A stretch of 47,624 nt of DNA, from positions 1 through 47,624 of the forward strand of contig JADGEK010000032.1 in the NCBI GenBank assembly GCA_016744395.1. The letters are read 5' to 3'. The stretch comes from Gammaproteobacteria bacterium. Lineage in GTDB: Bacteria; Pseudomonadota; Gammaproteobacteria; GRL18. The notes below the pieces were generated by a model, which ran no database searches, was not told the origin of the DNA, and saw only the letters and a program-made list of their open reading frames with translations. Within the stretch, counting starts at the first letter, position 1, and the number at the start of each line of letters is the position of its first letter. This document shows, piece after piece, positions 37,301 through 46,850 of the stretch. The translations under genes and the position numbers were made by a program.

Positions 37301-37832
37301 CCTCATCCCCCACACGAAAAGTGCGTTGTAACTCAAGATATAAACAGTCAGGAAATGTTTTTTGATAATACTCTAAGCACTGTTCAGCATCAGGAATTTT
37401 GTCTTCAAGCAATAATGAACCCACATCACTTTGCTTACCTAAAAGAGCAATCAAACCTGATGAATTTTCATTGAGCCAGCTGCGTTCAATCATGGCTCTA
37501 CCAAGGTGTTGTCCTTGCAGGTAACTCAGACTGATCAATCGCTTAAGATTCAAATAACCCTCATTATCCTTGCATAAGATCAATAGTCGAAAAGGTTTAT
37601 CAGGTTCACCCTCATTTTTTAGCCAGAGATCAGCGCCCAGTACGGGCTTAATACCAGCACCAAGGCAGGCCTGATATAATTTAACCAAAGCATATAGGTT
37701 ACTTTGATCAGTAATTGCAATCGCAGGCATCTCTTCATTTTGAATGGCTTTTACGAGCGGTTTAAGACGCACAATACCATCAACTAATGAAAATTCAGTG
37801 TGTAGATTTAAGTGAATAAATTGATTCGACAT
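34338..37832 (-). CDS. dnaE: DNA polymerase III alpha subunit
   Basis: Replicative polymerase of 1164 residues from the ATG at 37832, where MSNQFIHLNLHTEFSLVDG aligns with the family start. In-frame ATG at 37847 and TTG at 37859 are possible but lack clear ribosome-binding sites. It has an N-terminal PHP domain, polymerase core with GPGRGSGAGSLVAYAM and PDFDIDFCMDGREKV (catalytic aspartates), ALFRPGPLQSGMVDDFI, GFNKSHSAAYALVSYQT, helix-hairpin-helix region, OB fold and C-terminal tau-binding tail. It follows rnhB in the usual lpxB-rnhB-dnaE order. Confidence 0.97.
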   Translation of the reverse strand: MSNQFIHLNLHTEFSLVDGIVRLKPLVKAIQNEEMPAIAITDQSNLYALVKLYQACLGAGIKPVLGADLWLKNEGEPDKPFRLLILCKDNEGYLNLKRLISLSYLQGQHLGRAMIERSWLNENSSGLIALLGKQSDVGSLLLEDKIPDAEQCLEYYQKTFPDCLYLELQRTFRVGDEVFLHHAVALSEKFNIPVVATNAVRFLKKDDFPAHDARVCVNQGRVLADKRRPQDYSEEQYFKSSEEMNALFEDIPEAIKNSFEIAKRCNVTLHLGENFLPNFPIPEGLSIDEYFCQLSHDGLNKRFPQLFGEEFSEDKEEYQEKIKEYRERLDIELGVITQMGFPGYFLIVADFIQWSKENNVPVGPGRGSGAGSLVAYAMTITDLDPLEYDLLFERFLNPERVSMPDFDIDFCMDGREKVIQYVAETYGRDRVSQIITFGSMAAKAAIRDVGRVQGQGYGFVDSIAKLIPMDIGITISQAMEQEEELQRRYEEDEAVHDLLDMALALEGITKNVGKHAGGVVISPSDINDFSPVYCEEDSQSIVTQYDKNDVETVGLVKFDFLGLKTLTVVDWALKIINTRKKKLGEAEVDITAIDLEDRDSFKTLKASNTTAVFQLESRGMKDLIKRLQPDCFEDIVALVALFRPGPLQSGMVDDFIDRKHGRQKVEYPHPSLEPILQPTYGTILYQEQVMQISQVLAGYTLGGADLLRRAMGKKKPEVMAEQRSIFEDGSVANGVDKAIATHIFDQMEKFAAYGFNKSHSAAYALVSYQTLWLKTHYVEPFMAAVLSADMDNTEKVVVVIEECRDSKIKVVAPNVNLSEYKFTVSEEDEVVYGLGAIKGVGEGAIESIVDARVSGGEYKDFQDFCNRVDLRKCNKRVMETLAKAGAMDTFALTRATLFNAIPEATKAADQFSKAQAVGQDDLFGGDFFDTGALDSTSNDASSSFEQLDEWPEDERLRFEKDTLGLYLTGHPIEQYLGELRNFTTHKIMELNPEKNQNIVITGLIIAMRTMMTKRGDKMAFITIDDRSGRQEVALFADKYALYQDILVKDSVIVISGELGLDRYSGNARITVDMIYDLDSARNHYARRLSININHEQVDEAFINHFKEVLMPFREGGKCPVVYNYTGDKATTSIRLSNEWKVRLTKELLSRIDNLTQGQSEIKYR

Positions 37833-37900
37833 AGTATGAACAGCCATATGAATGGCCAAGACCCCGCTTTAACACATACTGTGAGTATGCTTGTATTTTT

Positions 37901-38500
37901 CTATAATTGATTCAGAATTTTCTGTACAGGCTTATAACTTTTTCGATGAATTGGGGTGACACCTAATTTCTGCAATGCTTCCATATGCACTTTAGTAGGA
38001 TAGCCTTTATGCTTGGCAAAGCCATAACCAGGATACGTTTCATCCATAATAATCATCTCAGTATCTCGTGCTACTTTAGCAATAATGGACGCAGCGCTGA
38101 TAGCTGCAACTCGTGAATCACCTTTAATAACCGCTTCACAGGGCAATGAAAGTTCTGGACAGAATTTACCATCCACTAGCACTTTATCGGGTTTTATGGT
38201 CAACCCTTCAACAGCTCGTTTCATGGCTAATAAGGTGGCATGAAAAATATTAAGCTCATCAATTTCTTCATGTTCCGCTCTGGCAATACAATAACAAAGC
38301 GCTTTCTTTTTTATTTCAACAGCCAGTATTTCACGTTTCTTTTCTGTTAATTTTTTAGAATCATCCAGTCCTTCAATGGGATTTTGTGGATCTAAAATAA
38401 CCGCAGCAGTCACAACCGCACCCGCCAAAGGACCACGTCCGACTTCATCAACACCCGCGATATTGCCAGTTAAGTTAAGGTATAAAGGATCAAAGCTCAT
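37901..38500 (-). CDS. rnhB: ribonuclease HII
   Basis: Cuts RNA in RNA-DNA hybrids, including single misincorporated ribonucleotides. The protein has 199 residues. [19 protein letters not shown] at 16-34 holds the catalytic Asp18 and Glu19, [12 protein letters not shown] and VLVDG with its Asp follow, and [11 protein letters not shown] and [12 protein letters not shown] are typical. It lies between lpxB and dnaE. Confidence 0.96.
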   Translation of the reverse strand: MSFDPLYLNLTGNIAGVDEVGRGPLAGAVVTAAVILDPQNPIEGLDDSKKLTEKKREILAVEIKKKALCYCIARAEHEEIDELNIFHATLLAMKRAVEGLTIKPDKVLVDGKFCPELSLPCEAVIKGDSRVAAISAASIIAKVARDTEMIIMDETYPGYGFAKHKGYPTKVHMEALQKLGVTPIHRKSYKPVQKILNQL

Positions 38501-38544
38501 ATAAAGTTCAATTTCATTTTTAGAGGTAAAGAATTTAAGAAATA

Positions 38545-39711
38545 CTAGGAAAGTGTTCCATGTTCTTTTAAATAATCAATCACGGCCAGTGCTGCAGTTT
38601 GATCCGCATTCTGACGTAATAAAATATGAATATCATCAAAAACTTCTAATTTATCACGCCATAACTCATCCGATAAAAGGTTCAGTAGTTTGGGTGATAA
38701 GACATCAGAGCAAACATCATTTTGGGTAATTTCCTCGACCAGACATTCACCCGCTAACAGGTTAGGCAAGGAATAATAAGGCACTTGTAATAAACGTTTG
38801 GCAATCCAATAAGTCACAGGTGCCAGTTTATAAGCCACTATCATTGGTTTTTTGAGCAATAATGCTTCCAACGCAGCAGTACCAGAAGCGAGTAGCACAG
38901 CATTCGATGCAGCCATAACATCTCTTGAATGACCATCAAATAAAATGAATTTAGAACGGCTAATCGGATCTTTTACAGTCTGAAGATTGAGCTCCTGCTC
39001 AAAAAATTGGTGCGTTTTATCATTCACAAAGGGTATTGCAAATAATAAATCAGGTTGCTGCTTAAGACTTACCAGTAGTGTTTCAATAAAAGGCTTTGCC
39101 AATCGCGTCACTTCGGACATTCGGCTTCCTGGCAAAACCGCAATGACTGACTGCTCAGAATCTACTTTTAGATTAATTTTTTCTCTTGCATCATTGATAT
39201 CAATATTTAAATCAATTTCATCGGCCAATGTATGACCTACATATTTAACTGAAATATTATGATTTTCATAAAACCGAGCTTCAAAAGGAAACAAAGTTAA
39301 AATTAAATCAACAGCACGCGAAATTTTACCAAGTCGATATTGTCGCCAGGCCCACACAGAAGGACTGACATAATGTATTGTACCAATACCTGCGCCCTTT
39401 AATGTGCTCTCCACAACCAAATTAAAATCAGGTGCATCAATACCAATAAAAACATCAGGGGGATTTTTAAGGAAATGCCCAATAAGCTCTTTACGAATGG
39501 CTGATAAGTCACGGTAATGAGCCAGAACTTCAACAAGGCCCATCACAGAAAGTTTTTCCGCTGGGTAAAGAGCTTTACACCCAGCCTCTATCATTAAAGG
39601 GCCTGCAATACCTTCAAATTGAGCATCAGGATATTGCTCTAATAGTGCACGCATCAATCCTGCAGCCAGAATATCGCCAGAGGCTTCTCCTGCGATAATG
39701 CCAATACGCAT
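38545..39711 (-). CDS. lpxB: lipid-A-disaccharide synthase
   Basis: Condenses UDP-diacylglucosamine with lipid X to make the lipid A disaccharide at the inner membrane. The protein has 388 residues, with [50 protein letters not shown] and [22 protein letters not shown] as in GT19 enzymes. The ATG overlaps the lpxA stop (TGATG), so the two are translationally coupled. Confidence 0.96.
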   Translation of the reverse strand: MRIGIIAGEASGDILAAGLMRALLEQYPDAQFEGIAGPLMIEAGCKALYPAEKLSVMGLVEVLAHYRDLSAIRKELIGHFLKNPPDVFIGIDAPDFNLVVESTLKGAGIGTIHYVSPSVWAWRQYRLGKISRAVDLILTLFPFEARFYENHNISVKYVGHTLADEIDLNIDINDAREKINLKVDSEQSVIAVLPGSRMSEVTRLAKPFIETLLVSLKQQPDLLFAIPFVNDKTHQFFEQELNLQTVKDPISRSKFILFDGHSRDVMAASNAVLLASGTAALEALLLKKPMIVAYKLAPVTYWIAKRLLQVPYYSLPNLLAGECLVEEITQNDVCSDVLSPKLLNLLSDELWRDKLEVFDDIHILLRQNADQTAALAVIDYLKEHGTLS

Positions 39712-40490
39712 CAGCGAATAATTCCACGATTGACATGATTATTAAAAAAATCAATCATACGAGACAAATCATCACAGTTTGTAGCCAGTTCATTAATTTC
39801 TGTAATAGCATCATCTAATGTTAAGTTAGAACGATACAATGCTTTATAGGCAGACCGTATCGATTTTATCGACTCTTTCGAAAAGCCATGACGCTTTAAG
39901 CCTTCAACATTTAACCCATGTGGTTTAGCCATGTGCCCTGAAACCATGACATAGGGAGGAACATCTTTAGAAATCACACTATTCATCGCAGTAAAGCAAA
40001 ATTCACCAATGCTGCAAAATTGATGAATAAGGGAAAAACCACCTAAAATAGCATGACTGTGAATATTGACATGACCAGCAAGCGCTACATTATTGGCCAG
40101 AATAATATCATCAGCCAGAATACAATCATGAGCAACATGAACATAGGCCATTATAAGGTTATCACTACCAATAGTCGTCGCCCCTCTATCTTGAACCGTG
40201 CCACGATTTAAAGTGGTGAACTCTCGAATAACATTTCTATCACCGATTTCAAGTGTTGTATCTTCACCATTATATTTTTTATCTTGAGGTGCTTCACCAA
40301 TTGAGCCAAATTGAAAAAAAGTATTATCTTTACCAATGTGACTAGGGCCATTTATGACTACATGCGAACCAATTTTATTACCAGTATCAATAGTTACTTT
40401 TTTTCCAATAACCGAATAAGCACCTACTTCCACATCGTCAGCGAGTTCAGCAGAAGGATCAATTATGGCAGTAGGATGAATTAAATTCAT
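39711..40490 (-). CDS. lpxA: UDP-GlcNAc O-acyltransferase
   Basis: First step of lipid A synthesis, adding a hydroxyacyl chain from ACP to UDP-GlcNAc. A left-handed beta helix of hexapeptide repeats fills the N-terminal two thirds, with MAYVHVAHDCILAD (catalytic His) and GLNVEGLKRHGFS in the C-terminal helical part. The start is set at the ATG at 40490 (MNLIHPTAII, 259 residues), which matches the family. A GTG 12 bp upstream would add four residues. It is coupled to lpxB. Confidence 0.95.
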   Translation of the reverse strand: MNLIHPTAIIDPSAELADDVEVGAYSVIGKKVTIDTGNKIGSHVVINGPSHIGKDNTFFQFGSIGEAPQDKKYNGEDTTLEIGDRNVIREFTTLNRGTVQDRGATTIGSDNLIMAYVHVAHDCILADDIILANNVALAGHVNIHSHAILGGFSLIHQFCSIGEFCFTAMNSVISKDVPPYVMVSGHMAKPHGLNVEGLKRHGFSKESIKSIRSAYKALYRSNLTLDDAITEINELATNCDDLSRMIDFFNNHVNRGIIR

Positions 40491-40530
40491 TTTAGATATC
40501 ACTTTTCAGTCGTTTTTCAAAAAATGGCTT

Positions 40531-40986
40531 CTAGGCATCTCTCTCAGCACACATCAATTCTGCCGAAGCAACCAGTTGCCCATCAACAGTAGCGACAGCA
40601 TTAAATTTCCAGACACCACGCATATTTTTAATCACTTCAACTTTGAGCATTAATTGCTCACCTGGGTTGACTGGACGCTTAAAGCGGGCTTTATCAATAC
40701 CAACTAAATAATACAACGACTCACTATTGGGTTTAGTGTCTGTTGATTTATAAGCAAGAATGCCTGTTGCCTGAGCCAAAGCCTCAATCACAAGCACACC
40801 AGGCAGTATTGGTTTTTGTGGAAAGTGACCTGTAAACTGAGGCTCATTATAAGTCACATTTTTAAGTGCTAATAACGATTTCCCAGGTTCAAAATCAATC
40901 ACCTTATCCACTAACAAGAACGGGTAACGATGAGGAAGATGCTCTAAAACATCATGGATATCCATTGAATTAAGTTGATTTTCCAT
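40531..40986 (-). CDS. fabZ: 3-hydroxyacyl-ACP dehydratase
   Basis: Dehydrates hydroxyacyl-ACP in fatty acid elongation and competes with LpxA/LpxD for the same substrate pool. The protein has 151 residues with a hot-dog fold, [13 protein letters not shown], the catalytic His54 in [13 protein letters not shown] and Glu68 in VIEALAQ. It has its canonical place between lpxD and lpxA. Confidence 0.96.
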   Translation of the reverse strand: MENQLNSMDIHDVLEHLPHRYPFLLVDKVIDFEPGKSLLALKNVTYNEPQFTGHFPQKPILPGVLVIEALAQATGILAYKSTDTKPNSESLYYLVGIDKARFKRPVNPGEQLMLKVEVIKNMRGVWKFNAVATVDGQLVASAELMCAERDA

Positions 40987-41068
40987 TGTATTCTTCTTTT
41001 TTAAAACTTAAATATATAAATTGAGCAGTGCTGATCCATCAAAGCCGACACTTACACCTTAACTTTTT

Positions 41069-42094
41069 CTAACTCTTTTTTTCTAATGCCGTCAGACGTC
41101 GAGCCATTTTGTCCAATTGTTTAAAACGAATAAAATTTTTGTGCCACTGAGCATTTTCTTGTAAAGGCGTACCAGAAGAGTAAACACCTGACTCATTAAT
41201 AGACTTGGTCACTAATGATGTGGCAGTAATATGCACATGATCAGCAATGGTCAAATGACCTAAAATGCCTGAACCGCCACCTATTGCGCAGTGCTTTCCA
41301 ATTGTTGAACTACCCGCGATGCCAACACATCCAGCAATTGCAGTATTTTCACCAATTCGAACATTATGAGCAATTTGAATCAGGTTATCCAGTTTAACAC
41401 CATTTTCAATCACTGTATCTTCAATTGCACCTCGGTCAATAGTCGTATTGGCCCCCACTTCAACATTGTCACCAATAATCACAGTGCCCAATTGAGGCAC
41501 TTTAAACCACTGCCCTTTATCATTCGCAATACCAAATCCATCACTGCCAATCACAGCCCCTGAATGGATAATCGTGTTTTCACCAATCATCACATTAGAA
41601 TAAATAGAAGCATTTGGATAAATGATCGTGCCATTCGCTATGTTAACATTATCACCAATCACACAACCCGCAGACAGTCTCACATTATTGCCAATTTTTG
41701 TCCCCTCACCAATTACAACATGTGCTTCAATATTGGTATTTTTACCAATAGTCACATTAGCTGCAATAATTGCACTGGAGGCAATTTGAATTTTATTTTG
41801 CTCATCTTTGGTGAGCCAGGTTGCTATCTTAGCATAGGCTAAATAGGGATCATCAGAAAGAATAGCATTGGTTGGGCAACTGTCCACATCATCAGGATGT
41901 AAAATAACAATAGACGCTTGAGTTGTCAGTAAAAATTTATGATATTTACGATTGGTAAAAAAGCTGAGTTCAGACTGTTTGGCAAGTTCAAGTGTAGCAA
42001 TACCTGAAATAATGACGTCAGTGTCACCATGAACAGTTGCGCCAACAATTTCAGCCAGCTCTTTTATGCTGGCCTTTCGTGTAGAAATAGACAT
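41069..42094 (-). CDS. lpxD: UDP-3-O-acylglucosamine N-acyltransferase
   Basis: Third step of lipid A synthesis. The protein has 341 residues: an N-terminal uridine-binding domain (about 1-100), a long run of hexapeptide repeats (about 105-290) and a C-terminal helix. [12 protein letters not shown] and [20 protein letters not shown] carry the conserved catalytic His region. It follows skp in the usual bamA-skp-lpxD order. Confidence 0.96.
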   Translation of the reverse strand: MSISTRKASIKELAEIVGATVHGDTDVIISGIATLELAKQSELSFFTNRKYHKFLLTTQASIVILHPDDVDSCPTNAILSDDPYLAYAKIATWLTKDEQNKIQIASSAIIAANVTIGKNTNIEAHVVIGEGTKIGNNVRLSAGCVIGDNVNIANGTIIYPNASIYSNVMIGENTIIHSGAVIGSDGFGIANDKGQWFKVPQLGTVIIGDNVEVGANTTIDRGAIEDTVIENGVKLDNLIQIAHNVRIGENTAIAGCVGIAGSSTIGKHCAIGGGSGILGHLTIADHVHITATSLVTKSINESGVYSSGTPLQENAQWHKNFIRFKQLDKMARRLTALEKKS

Positions 42095-42207
42095 ATTCTA
42101 TATTTTATTCTCTCACAAGACAGAAAGGGTTTTGCTGGCTGGTGGCTTATTAAATAGCAATAGCACGATAGGAGCGAACGAGAGCCAATGACTCAATTAA
42201 ACAGTCG

Positions 42208-42723
42208 TTATTTTCCTGAGCGGTACTGCTTTTTCAATTGCGCTAGAATTTTATCAGTAATATCAATTTGATCACTAACATAAATAACACCATCACTAAT
42301 AATTAAGTCATATTTTTCTTTTTTAGCGATTGTTTGAATGGCTTTAAGCACCGATTTTTGTAACTTGACCAGCTCTTCATTTTGACGAATACTTAAGTCT
42401 TCTTTAAATTCAGCTTTGTCTCTCTCTAAGTCTCTTTTTAATAAAGTAATTTTTCTCTTTAATTTATTAAGTTCAGCGGTTGATAAAATGGCCGCATCTT
42501 TTTGCAATTTAGTTGCATTTTTCTGTATTTGGCTTTGTAAGTTAACAAGAGACTTATCCTTCTTAGCAAATTCTTTTTGTAATTTACTACGGGCAGACTC
42601 TGCCTGAGGTGCTTTTTGTAATAGTTTTGCCTGATTAACAAATGCTATCTTTTGTCCTGCAAAACTAAATGAAACAGTAAAAAGCAGTGCGATTAAAACA
42701 AATAACCGTGAATATGTTGTCAT
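42208..42723 (-). CDS. skp: periplasmic chaperone Skp/OmpH
   Basis: Holds unfolded outer-membrane proteins on the way to the BAM complex. The protein has 171 residues with a signal peptide (cleavage near SFAG, about residue 22), the IAFVNQAKLL first strand, a long Lys/Leu-rich coiled coil that forms the tentacles of the trimer, and a C-terminal strand region IISDGVIYVSDQIDIT. Between bamA and lpxD as expected. Confidence 0.93.
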   Translation of the reverse strand: MTTYSRLFVLIALLFTVSFSFAGQKIAFVNQAKLLQKAPQAESARSKLQKEFAKKDKSLVNLQSQIQKNATKLQKDAAILSTAELNKLKRKITLLKRDLERDKAEFKEDLSIRQNEELVKLQKSVLKAIQTIAKKEKYDLIISDGVIYVSDQIDITDKILAQLKKQYRSGK

Positions 42724-42883
42724 TTTTTTCTCCCTGAAAATTTTATAGTTATTTCATAGCCTACATTAAAAAGAAGTTAACATAAGCCTCAATATAGCAA
42801 TAATATATTCTATATTGTTATTATTGTTTGATTTAGCATATCTTGTTCTATTCCAAGTTAAGCAAACTTAAACGCGAAACAGT

Positions 42884-45235
42884 CTAAAAGCTTTGCCCAA
42901 ATGAAAATTGAAACACTTCTGTGTCGTCACCATCTTTTTCGTTTAATGGTGCAGCAATACTCACTCTGAGCAAACCAAAAGGGCTTAGCCATGCACCTGC
43001 AATGCCTGTGGTGTAACGCAATTCGCCCACATCAAAATCCCCCGCTTCTTCAAAAACATTACCCACATCAACAAAACCACTTAAGCGATAGGCAGAAGAA
43101 TCATTAACAAAGGGCACGGGTAAAATAACTTCAGCATTACCAATAACTTTTAACTGCCCACCAAGTGGATCATCTGTAGGTGTCCGTTGATTTCCTGTAA
43201 GTGGGTTAATACCACCCTTATCTCTTGGGCCCAGAGTATTGGATTCATAACCTCGTACATCACGCATACCGCCCGCATAGTATTTTTCAAAAGGTGGGAA
43301 CTCATCGCCACCCAAGGCACCAGCATAACCAATATTACCTTTGAGCATTAAAGAAGTTGTTCTGCTCAAAGGAAAAAAGCGTTGCTGCACATAATTAATG
43401 TGATAAAACGACAAATCACTACCCGGCAACGCTATATCACCAGACAAGCGTTGTAATGCGCCTCTGGTTGGGAAAATAGACTTATTTCGACTGTCATGTG
43501 ACCAGTTAGCAGAAAACCTTATGGTATTAAAATCATCACCTTCTTTGGCAACAAATTCAAGAATATCATAGGAAGTATCGGTCAGATCACTTGGTAAATC
43601 AATATGAGTATTCTCAAAATCTAAACCGAAGCCAATTCTGTCAAACTCATTGATTGGGACACCAAATCCTACACCCACACTGATATTGTCAGTCGCATAA
43701 TTTGACAAATTTTCTTCTTCTAAGTCCGTTTCACGCCAACTTGCACGAAATGTCCGACTAATACCATCATCAGAGAAATAGGGGTCTGTGACACTAAAAC
43801 TGTATAAAGTATTGGCGTCGCTGGTATTCATTGCAACCGCATAACGATTACCTGTGCCTAAAAAGTTATCCTGAGAAACACTGAAGTTAAAGATAATGCC
43901 CTGTGATTGAGAAAAACCAGCACCCGCATTAATACTACCAGTTGATTGCTCTTCAACCGTATAGACAACATCAACCAGATCAGGGGAGCCTGGCACTGCT
44001 GGTGTCTCAACACTGACTTCTTTAAAGAAGCCCAATCTTTGTAAACGAGCTCTGGAACGTTCAACATCGCTTGTTGATATCCAGGAATTTTCAAATTGGC
44101 GAATTTCTCGACGAATCACTTCATCCGCAGTATTGCTATTACCAACCACATTCACCCGGCGAACATAAACTCGATTACCTGGGTCAACAAAAAAGGTGAT
44201 TGCCACTTCTTTCGTTTCATCATTCACCTGAGGAATGGGGTTTACATTCGAAAATGCGTATCCCGCTTTACCCAGTAAATCAACAATGGATTCACTGGTT
44301 TCAGTAATATTTTTCCTTGAAAAGAACTGACCTTTCTGAATTTTAACGACAGGAAAGATTTCTTTAGGCTCAATAATTAAATCACCAGCAAGTTTTACTT
44401 CATTAATGGTGTATTTATCGCCTTCTATCAAATTGATAGTAATATAGATGTCTTTTTTATCAGGAGTAATAGTCACCTGAGTCGATTCTATTTTAAAATT
44501 AATATATCCTCGATTGAGGTAGTACGAGCGGAGCGTTTCCAGATCTCCCGCCAGTTTTTGCTTGGAGTATTGGTCTGTCTTGGTATAAAAAGAAAAAAGG
44601 GTCGGTGTCGTTAATTCCAATTCGTCTAACAGTGTTTCTGTATCAAATACTTTATTACCAACAATGTTAATTTGGTGAATGGTCGTTACTCGGCCTTCAG
44701 AAACTTCAATTTTGATACCCACTCGGTTACGCTCCAGTGGAGTAACCTTAGTATCAAGACGCACAGCATACTTACCTCTGGCATAATATTGGCGCTTTAA
44801 TTCCTCAACCACACGCTGTAATACCGACTTATCATAAACGCGTCCTTCAGCAAAACCAATTTGCTTAAGTGACTTAGATAATTCCTCTGAATCAATGTCC
44901 TTATTACCTTCAAATTCAATATCAGCAATTGCGGGACGTTCAATCACAAAAACAATAAGTGAATCGCCCTCCTTTTCAAGTCGGACATCTTTAAAAAAAC
45001 CCGTTTTATACAATTCTCGAATCGATTTGGAAACGGCATGGGCATCAACCGTATCCCCTACCTTCAAGGGAAGATAGTTAAAAACAGTACCTGCTGAAAT
45101 TCTTTGCAGGCCTTCTACTTTAATATCACCAACAATAAATGAGCCTGCAGATAACGCTACTTGACTAACAAAAATTGAACCTATAAAAAAAACAAAAGAT
45201 AAAACAGCACGTCTCATTAAGTGAGTTCCAGTCAT
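42884..45235 (-). CDS. bamA: outer-membrane assembly factor BamA
   Basis: Omp85 protein that inserts beta-barrel proteins in the outer membrane. The 783 residues comprise a signal peptide (cleavage near ALSA), five POTRA domains (about 33-430; the first begins FIVGDIKVEGLQRISAGTVF) and a 16-strand barrel ending in the C-terminal FQFSFGQSF with terminal Phe. MLKGNIGYAG and YYAGGMRDVRGYESNTLGPRD (the VRGF/Y lid motif) are present. An internal ATG at 45217 with GGA upstream may be the real start (777 residues), giving MRRAVLSF. Confidence 0.96.
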   Translation of the reverse strand: MTGTHLMRRAVLSFVFFIGSIFVSQVALSAGSFIVGDIKVEGLQRISAGTVFNYLPLKVGDTVDAHAVSKSIRELYKTGFFKDVRLEKEGDSLIVFVIERPAIADIEFEGNKDIDSEELSKSLKQIGFAEGRVYDKSVLQRVVEELKRQYYARGKYAVRLDTKVTPLERNRVGIKIEVSEGRVTTIHQINIVGNKVFDTETLLDELELTTPTLFSFYTKTDQYSKQKLAGDLETLRSYYLNRGYINFKIESTQVTITPDKKDIYITINLIEGDKYTINEVKLAGDLIIEPKEIFPVVKIQKGQFFSRKNITETSESIVDLLGKAGYAFSNVNPIPQVNDETKEVAITFFVDPGNRVYVRRVNVVGNSNTADEVIRREIRQFENSWISTSDVERSRARLQRLGFFKEVSVETPAVPGSPDLVDVVYTVEEQSTGSINAGAGFSQSQGIIFNFSVSQDNFLGTGNRYAVAMNTSDANTLYSFSVTDPYFSDDGISRTFRASWRETDLEEENLSNYATDNISVGVGFGVPINEFDRIGFGLDFENTHIDLPSDLTDTSYDILEFVAKEGDDFNTIRFSANWSHDSRNKSIFPTRGALQRLSGDIALPGSDLSFYHINYVQQRFFPLSRTTSLMLKGNIGYAGALGGDEFPPFEKYYAGGMRDVRGYESNTLGPRDKGGINPLTGNQRTPTDDPLGGQLKVIGNAEVILPVPFVNDSSAYRLSGFVDVGNVFEEAGDFDVGELRYTTGIAGAWLSPFGLLRVSIAAPLNEKDGDDTEVFQFSFGQSF

Positions 45236-45394
45236 AATAATATATACATTACTTGCACAATTGCTCTATAACAAAATTGAGAAATAGGACAACAAATAAA
45301 ATCCATTAAATTAGTTTAAAACAAAAATAAACTCTGTCACCGTCCCTATGAACAGAAAATCACAAACAGAGGATATTGAATTCATCCGCTCAGG

Positions 45395-45470
45395 CGTATT
45401 CTAACAGCCTGAACTTATTCTAACAAACCACCTTAAATTATACAGCTTTGGCTTATTCTAAAAGTCGAGT
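45395..45470. repeat. degenerate 19-bp periodic repeat at the rseP 3' end
   Basis: Copies related to cttattctaacagnnnnnn start at 45395, 45414, 45433 (weak) and 45452, an exact 19-bp period. The last copy contains the rseP stop. An inverted repeat tcaggc/gcctga (45390-45412) overlaps the first. The role is unknown; it lies in the 217-bp gap between bamA and rseP. Confidence 0.4.
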
Positions 45471-46805
45471 AAAGTCATTATACAGAGCAATACTCATTAA
45501 CATCACCAGCAATGTCACCCCAATTTTCAACCCTATTTCCTGCACCGTATCAGATACTGGTGAGCCTTTGACCATTTCAACCAGATAGAAAAGTAAGTGC
45601 CCGCCATCAAGCATAGGAATTGGCAATAAATTAATCACTCCCAGGCTCAAACTGACAATTGCTAAGAAACGCAAAAAACTTTCAATTCCTCTTTTTGCGG
45701 ACTGCCCTGCCACCTCTGCAATCGTAATAGGACCGCTTATATTTTTGATAGAGGCTTCGCCGATGACTATTCTACCTAACATTTTTAATGTTAGCACTGA
45801 TAAATCCCAAGTTTTTTCAAATCCTTTTGGGATGGCAGCAAAAATACCATACTGATGTATGGCATACATGGATTTAGGCAGTGGACTCACCGATTCAGGT
45901 CTGACACCAATGCGACCTATCGTTTGACTTCCCTTCTTTGCTGAACCGATTGTTGTCGATAAGAGCTGGTGTTGCCCGTCCCTTAAAACTTCAATTTCTA
46001 CGGTATGCCCAGGTCTTTTAATCACTGAGGCAACTAATTCTCTCCAGTGGTTGATTACCCGCCCATCAATCGCAGTAATTTGATCACCCGTTTTTATTCC
46101 TGCTTTTTGAGCAGGAGAATCAGGAGTCACTTCGCTGATAATAACATCTTCTACTGGCAGTTCGAGACTTAAACCAATAATGTCATGGAGACTGGTCGGT
46201 TCCACTGATTTATCAACTTTGTCAAACCTAAAGACAATGTCACGTTGATCAGACAATTTCAAAGTAGCTGTTTTTCGATCAAGAAATGCCTCAAGCAGCT
46301 CTTCATAAACAGCGCTTAAAGTAGGAGTCTCATCACCGTCAACAGAAACAATCTGATCACCGCTCCTTAAACCCGACTGATAGGCAATTGAAGAGGATTC
46401 CAAGTTCCCCATAATAGGCTTAACACCCTGTACACCAATGACAAACATAAGCCAGAATGCAAAAATAGCAAAAATAAAATTAACGAAGGGTCCAGCAAAA
46501 ACAATAGCAAAACGAGAATAGACTGACTGGCGGTTAAAAGCACGATGTAACTCATCTTCAGCAACATCCCCTTCTCTCTCATCCAGCATTTTTACGTAAC
46601 CACCAAGCGGAATACTGGCAAGAACAAATTCTGTGTTGTCTTTTTTCCCGTTAAAACGGTATATAGGTGTGCCAAAACCAATAGAAAACCGTAAAACTTT
46701 GACGTTGAGCTTACGAGCAACCCAAAAGTGACCGTATTCATGAATTGCCACTAACAAGGCAATAGTAAAAATAAACGCAGGTAAAATAATTAACAGATTA
46801 TCCAT
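45453..46805 (-). CDS. rseP: site-2 intramembrane protease RseP
   Basis: Inner-membrane zinc metalloprotease that cuts anti-sigma factors such as RseA and remnant signal peptides. The protein has 450 residues. HEYGH at 22-26 holds the zinc ligands and catalytic Glu23. There are two PDZ domains (about 115-185 and 205-290), and NLLPIPMLDGGHL near residue 395 supplies the third ligand Asp. It lies between dxr and bamA; uppS and cdsA are not between dxr and rseP, as in Pseudomonas-type orders. Confidence 0.96.
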   Translation of the reverse strand: MDNLLIILPAFIFTIALLVAIHEYGHFWVARKLNVKVLRFSIGFGTPIYRFNGKKDNTEFVLASIPLGGYVKMLDEREGDVAEDELHRAFNRQSVYSRFAIVFAGPFVNFIFAIFAFWLMFVIGVQGVKPIMGNLESSSIAYQSGLRSGDQIVSVDGDETPTLSAVYEELLEAFLDRKTATLKLSDQRDIVFRFDKVDKSVEPTSLHDIIGLSLELPVEDVIISEVTPDSPAQKAGIKTGDQITAIDGRVINHWRELVASVIKRPGHTVEIEVLRDGQHQLLSTTIGSAKKGSQTIGRIGVRPESVSPLPKSMYAIHQYGIFAAIPKGFEKTWDLSVLTLKMLGRIVIGEASIKNISGPITIAEVAGQSAKRGIESFLRFLAIVSLSLGVINLLPIPMLDGGHLLFYLVEMVKGSPVSDTVQEIGLKIGVTLLVMLMSIALYNDFTRLLE

Positions 46806-46850
46806 GAACTGACACTGATTCCCAATAATAATTTATAACAATATTTGTCT

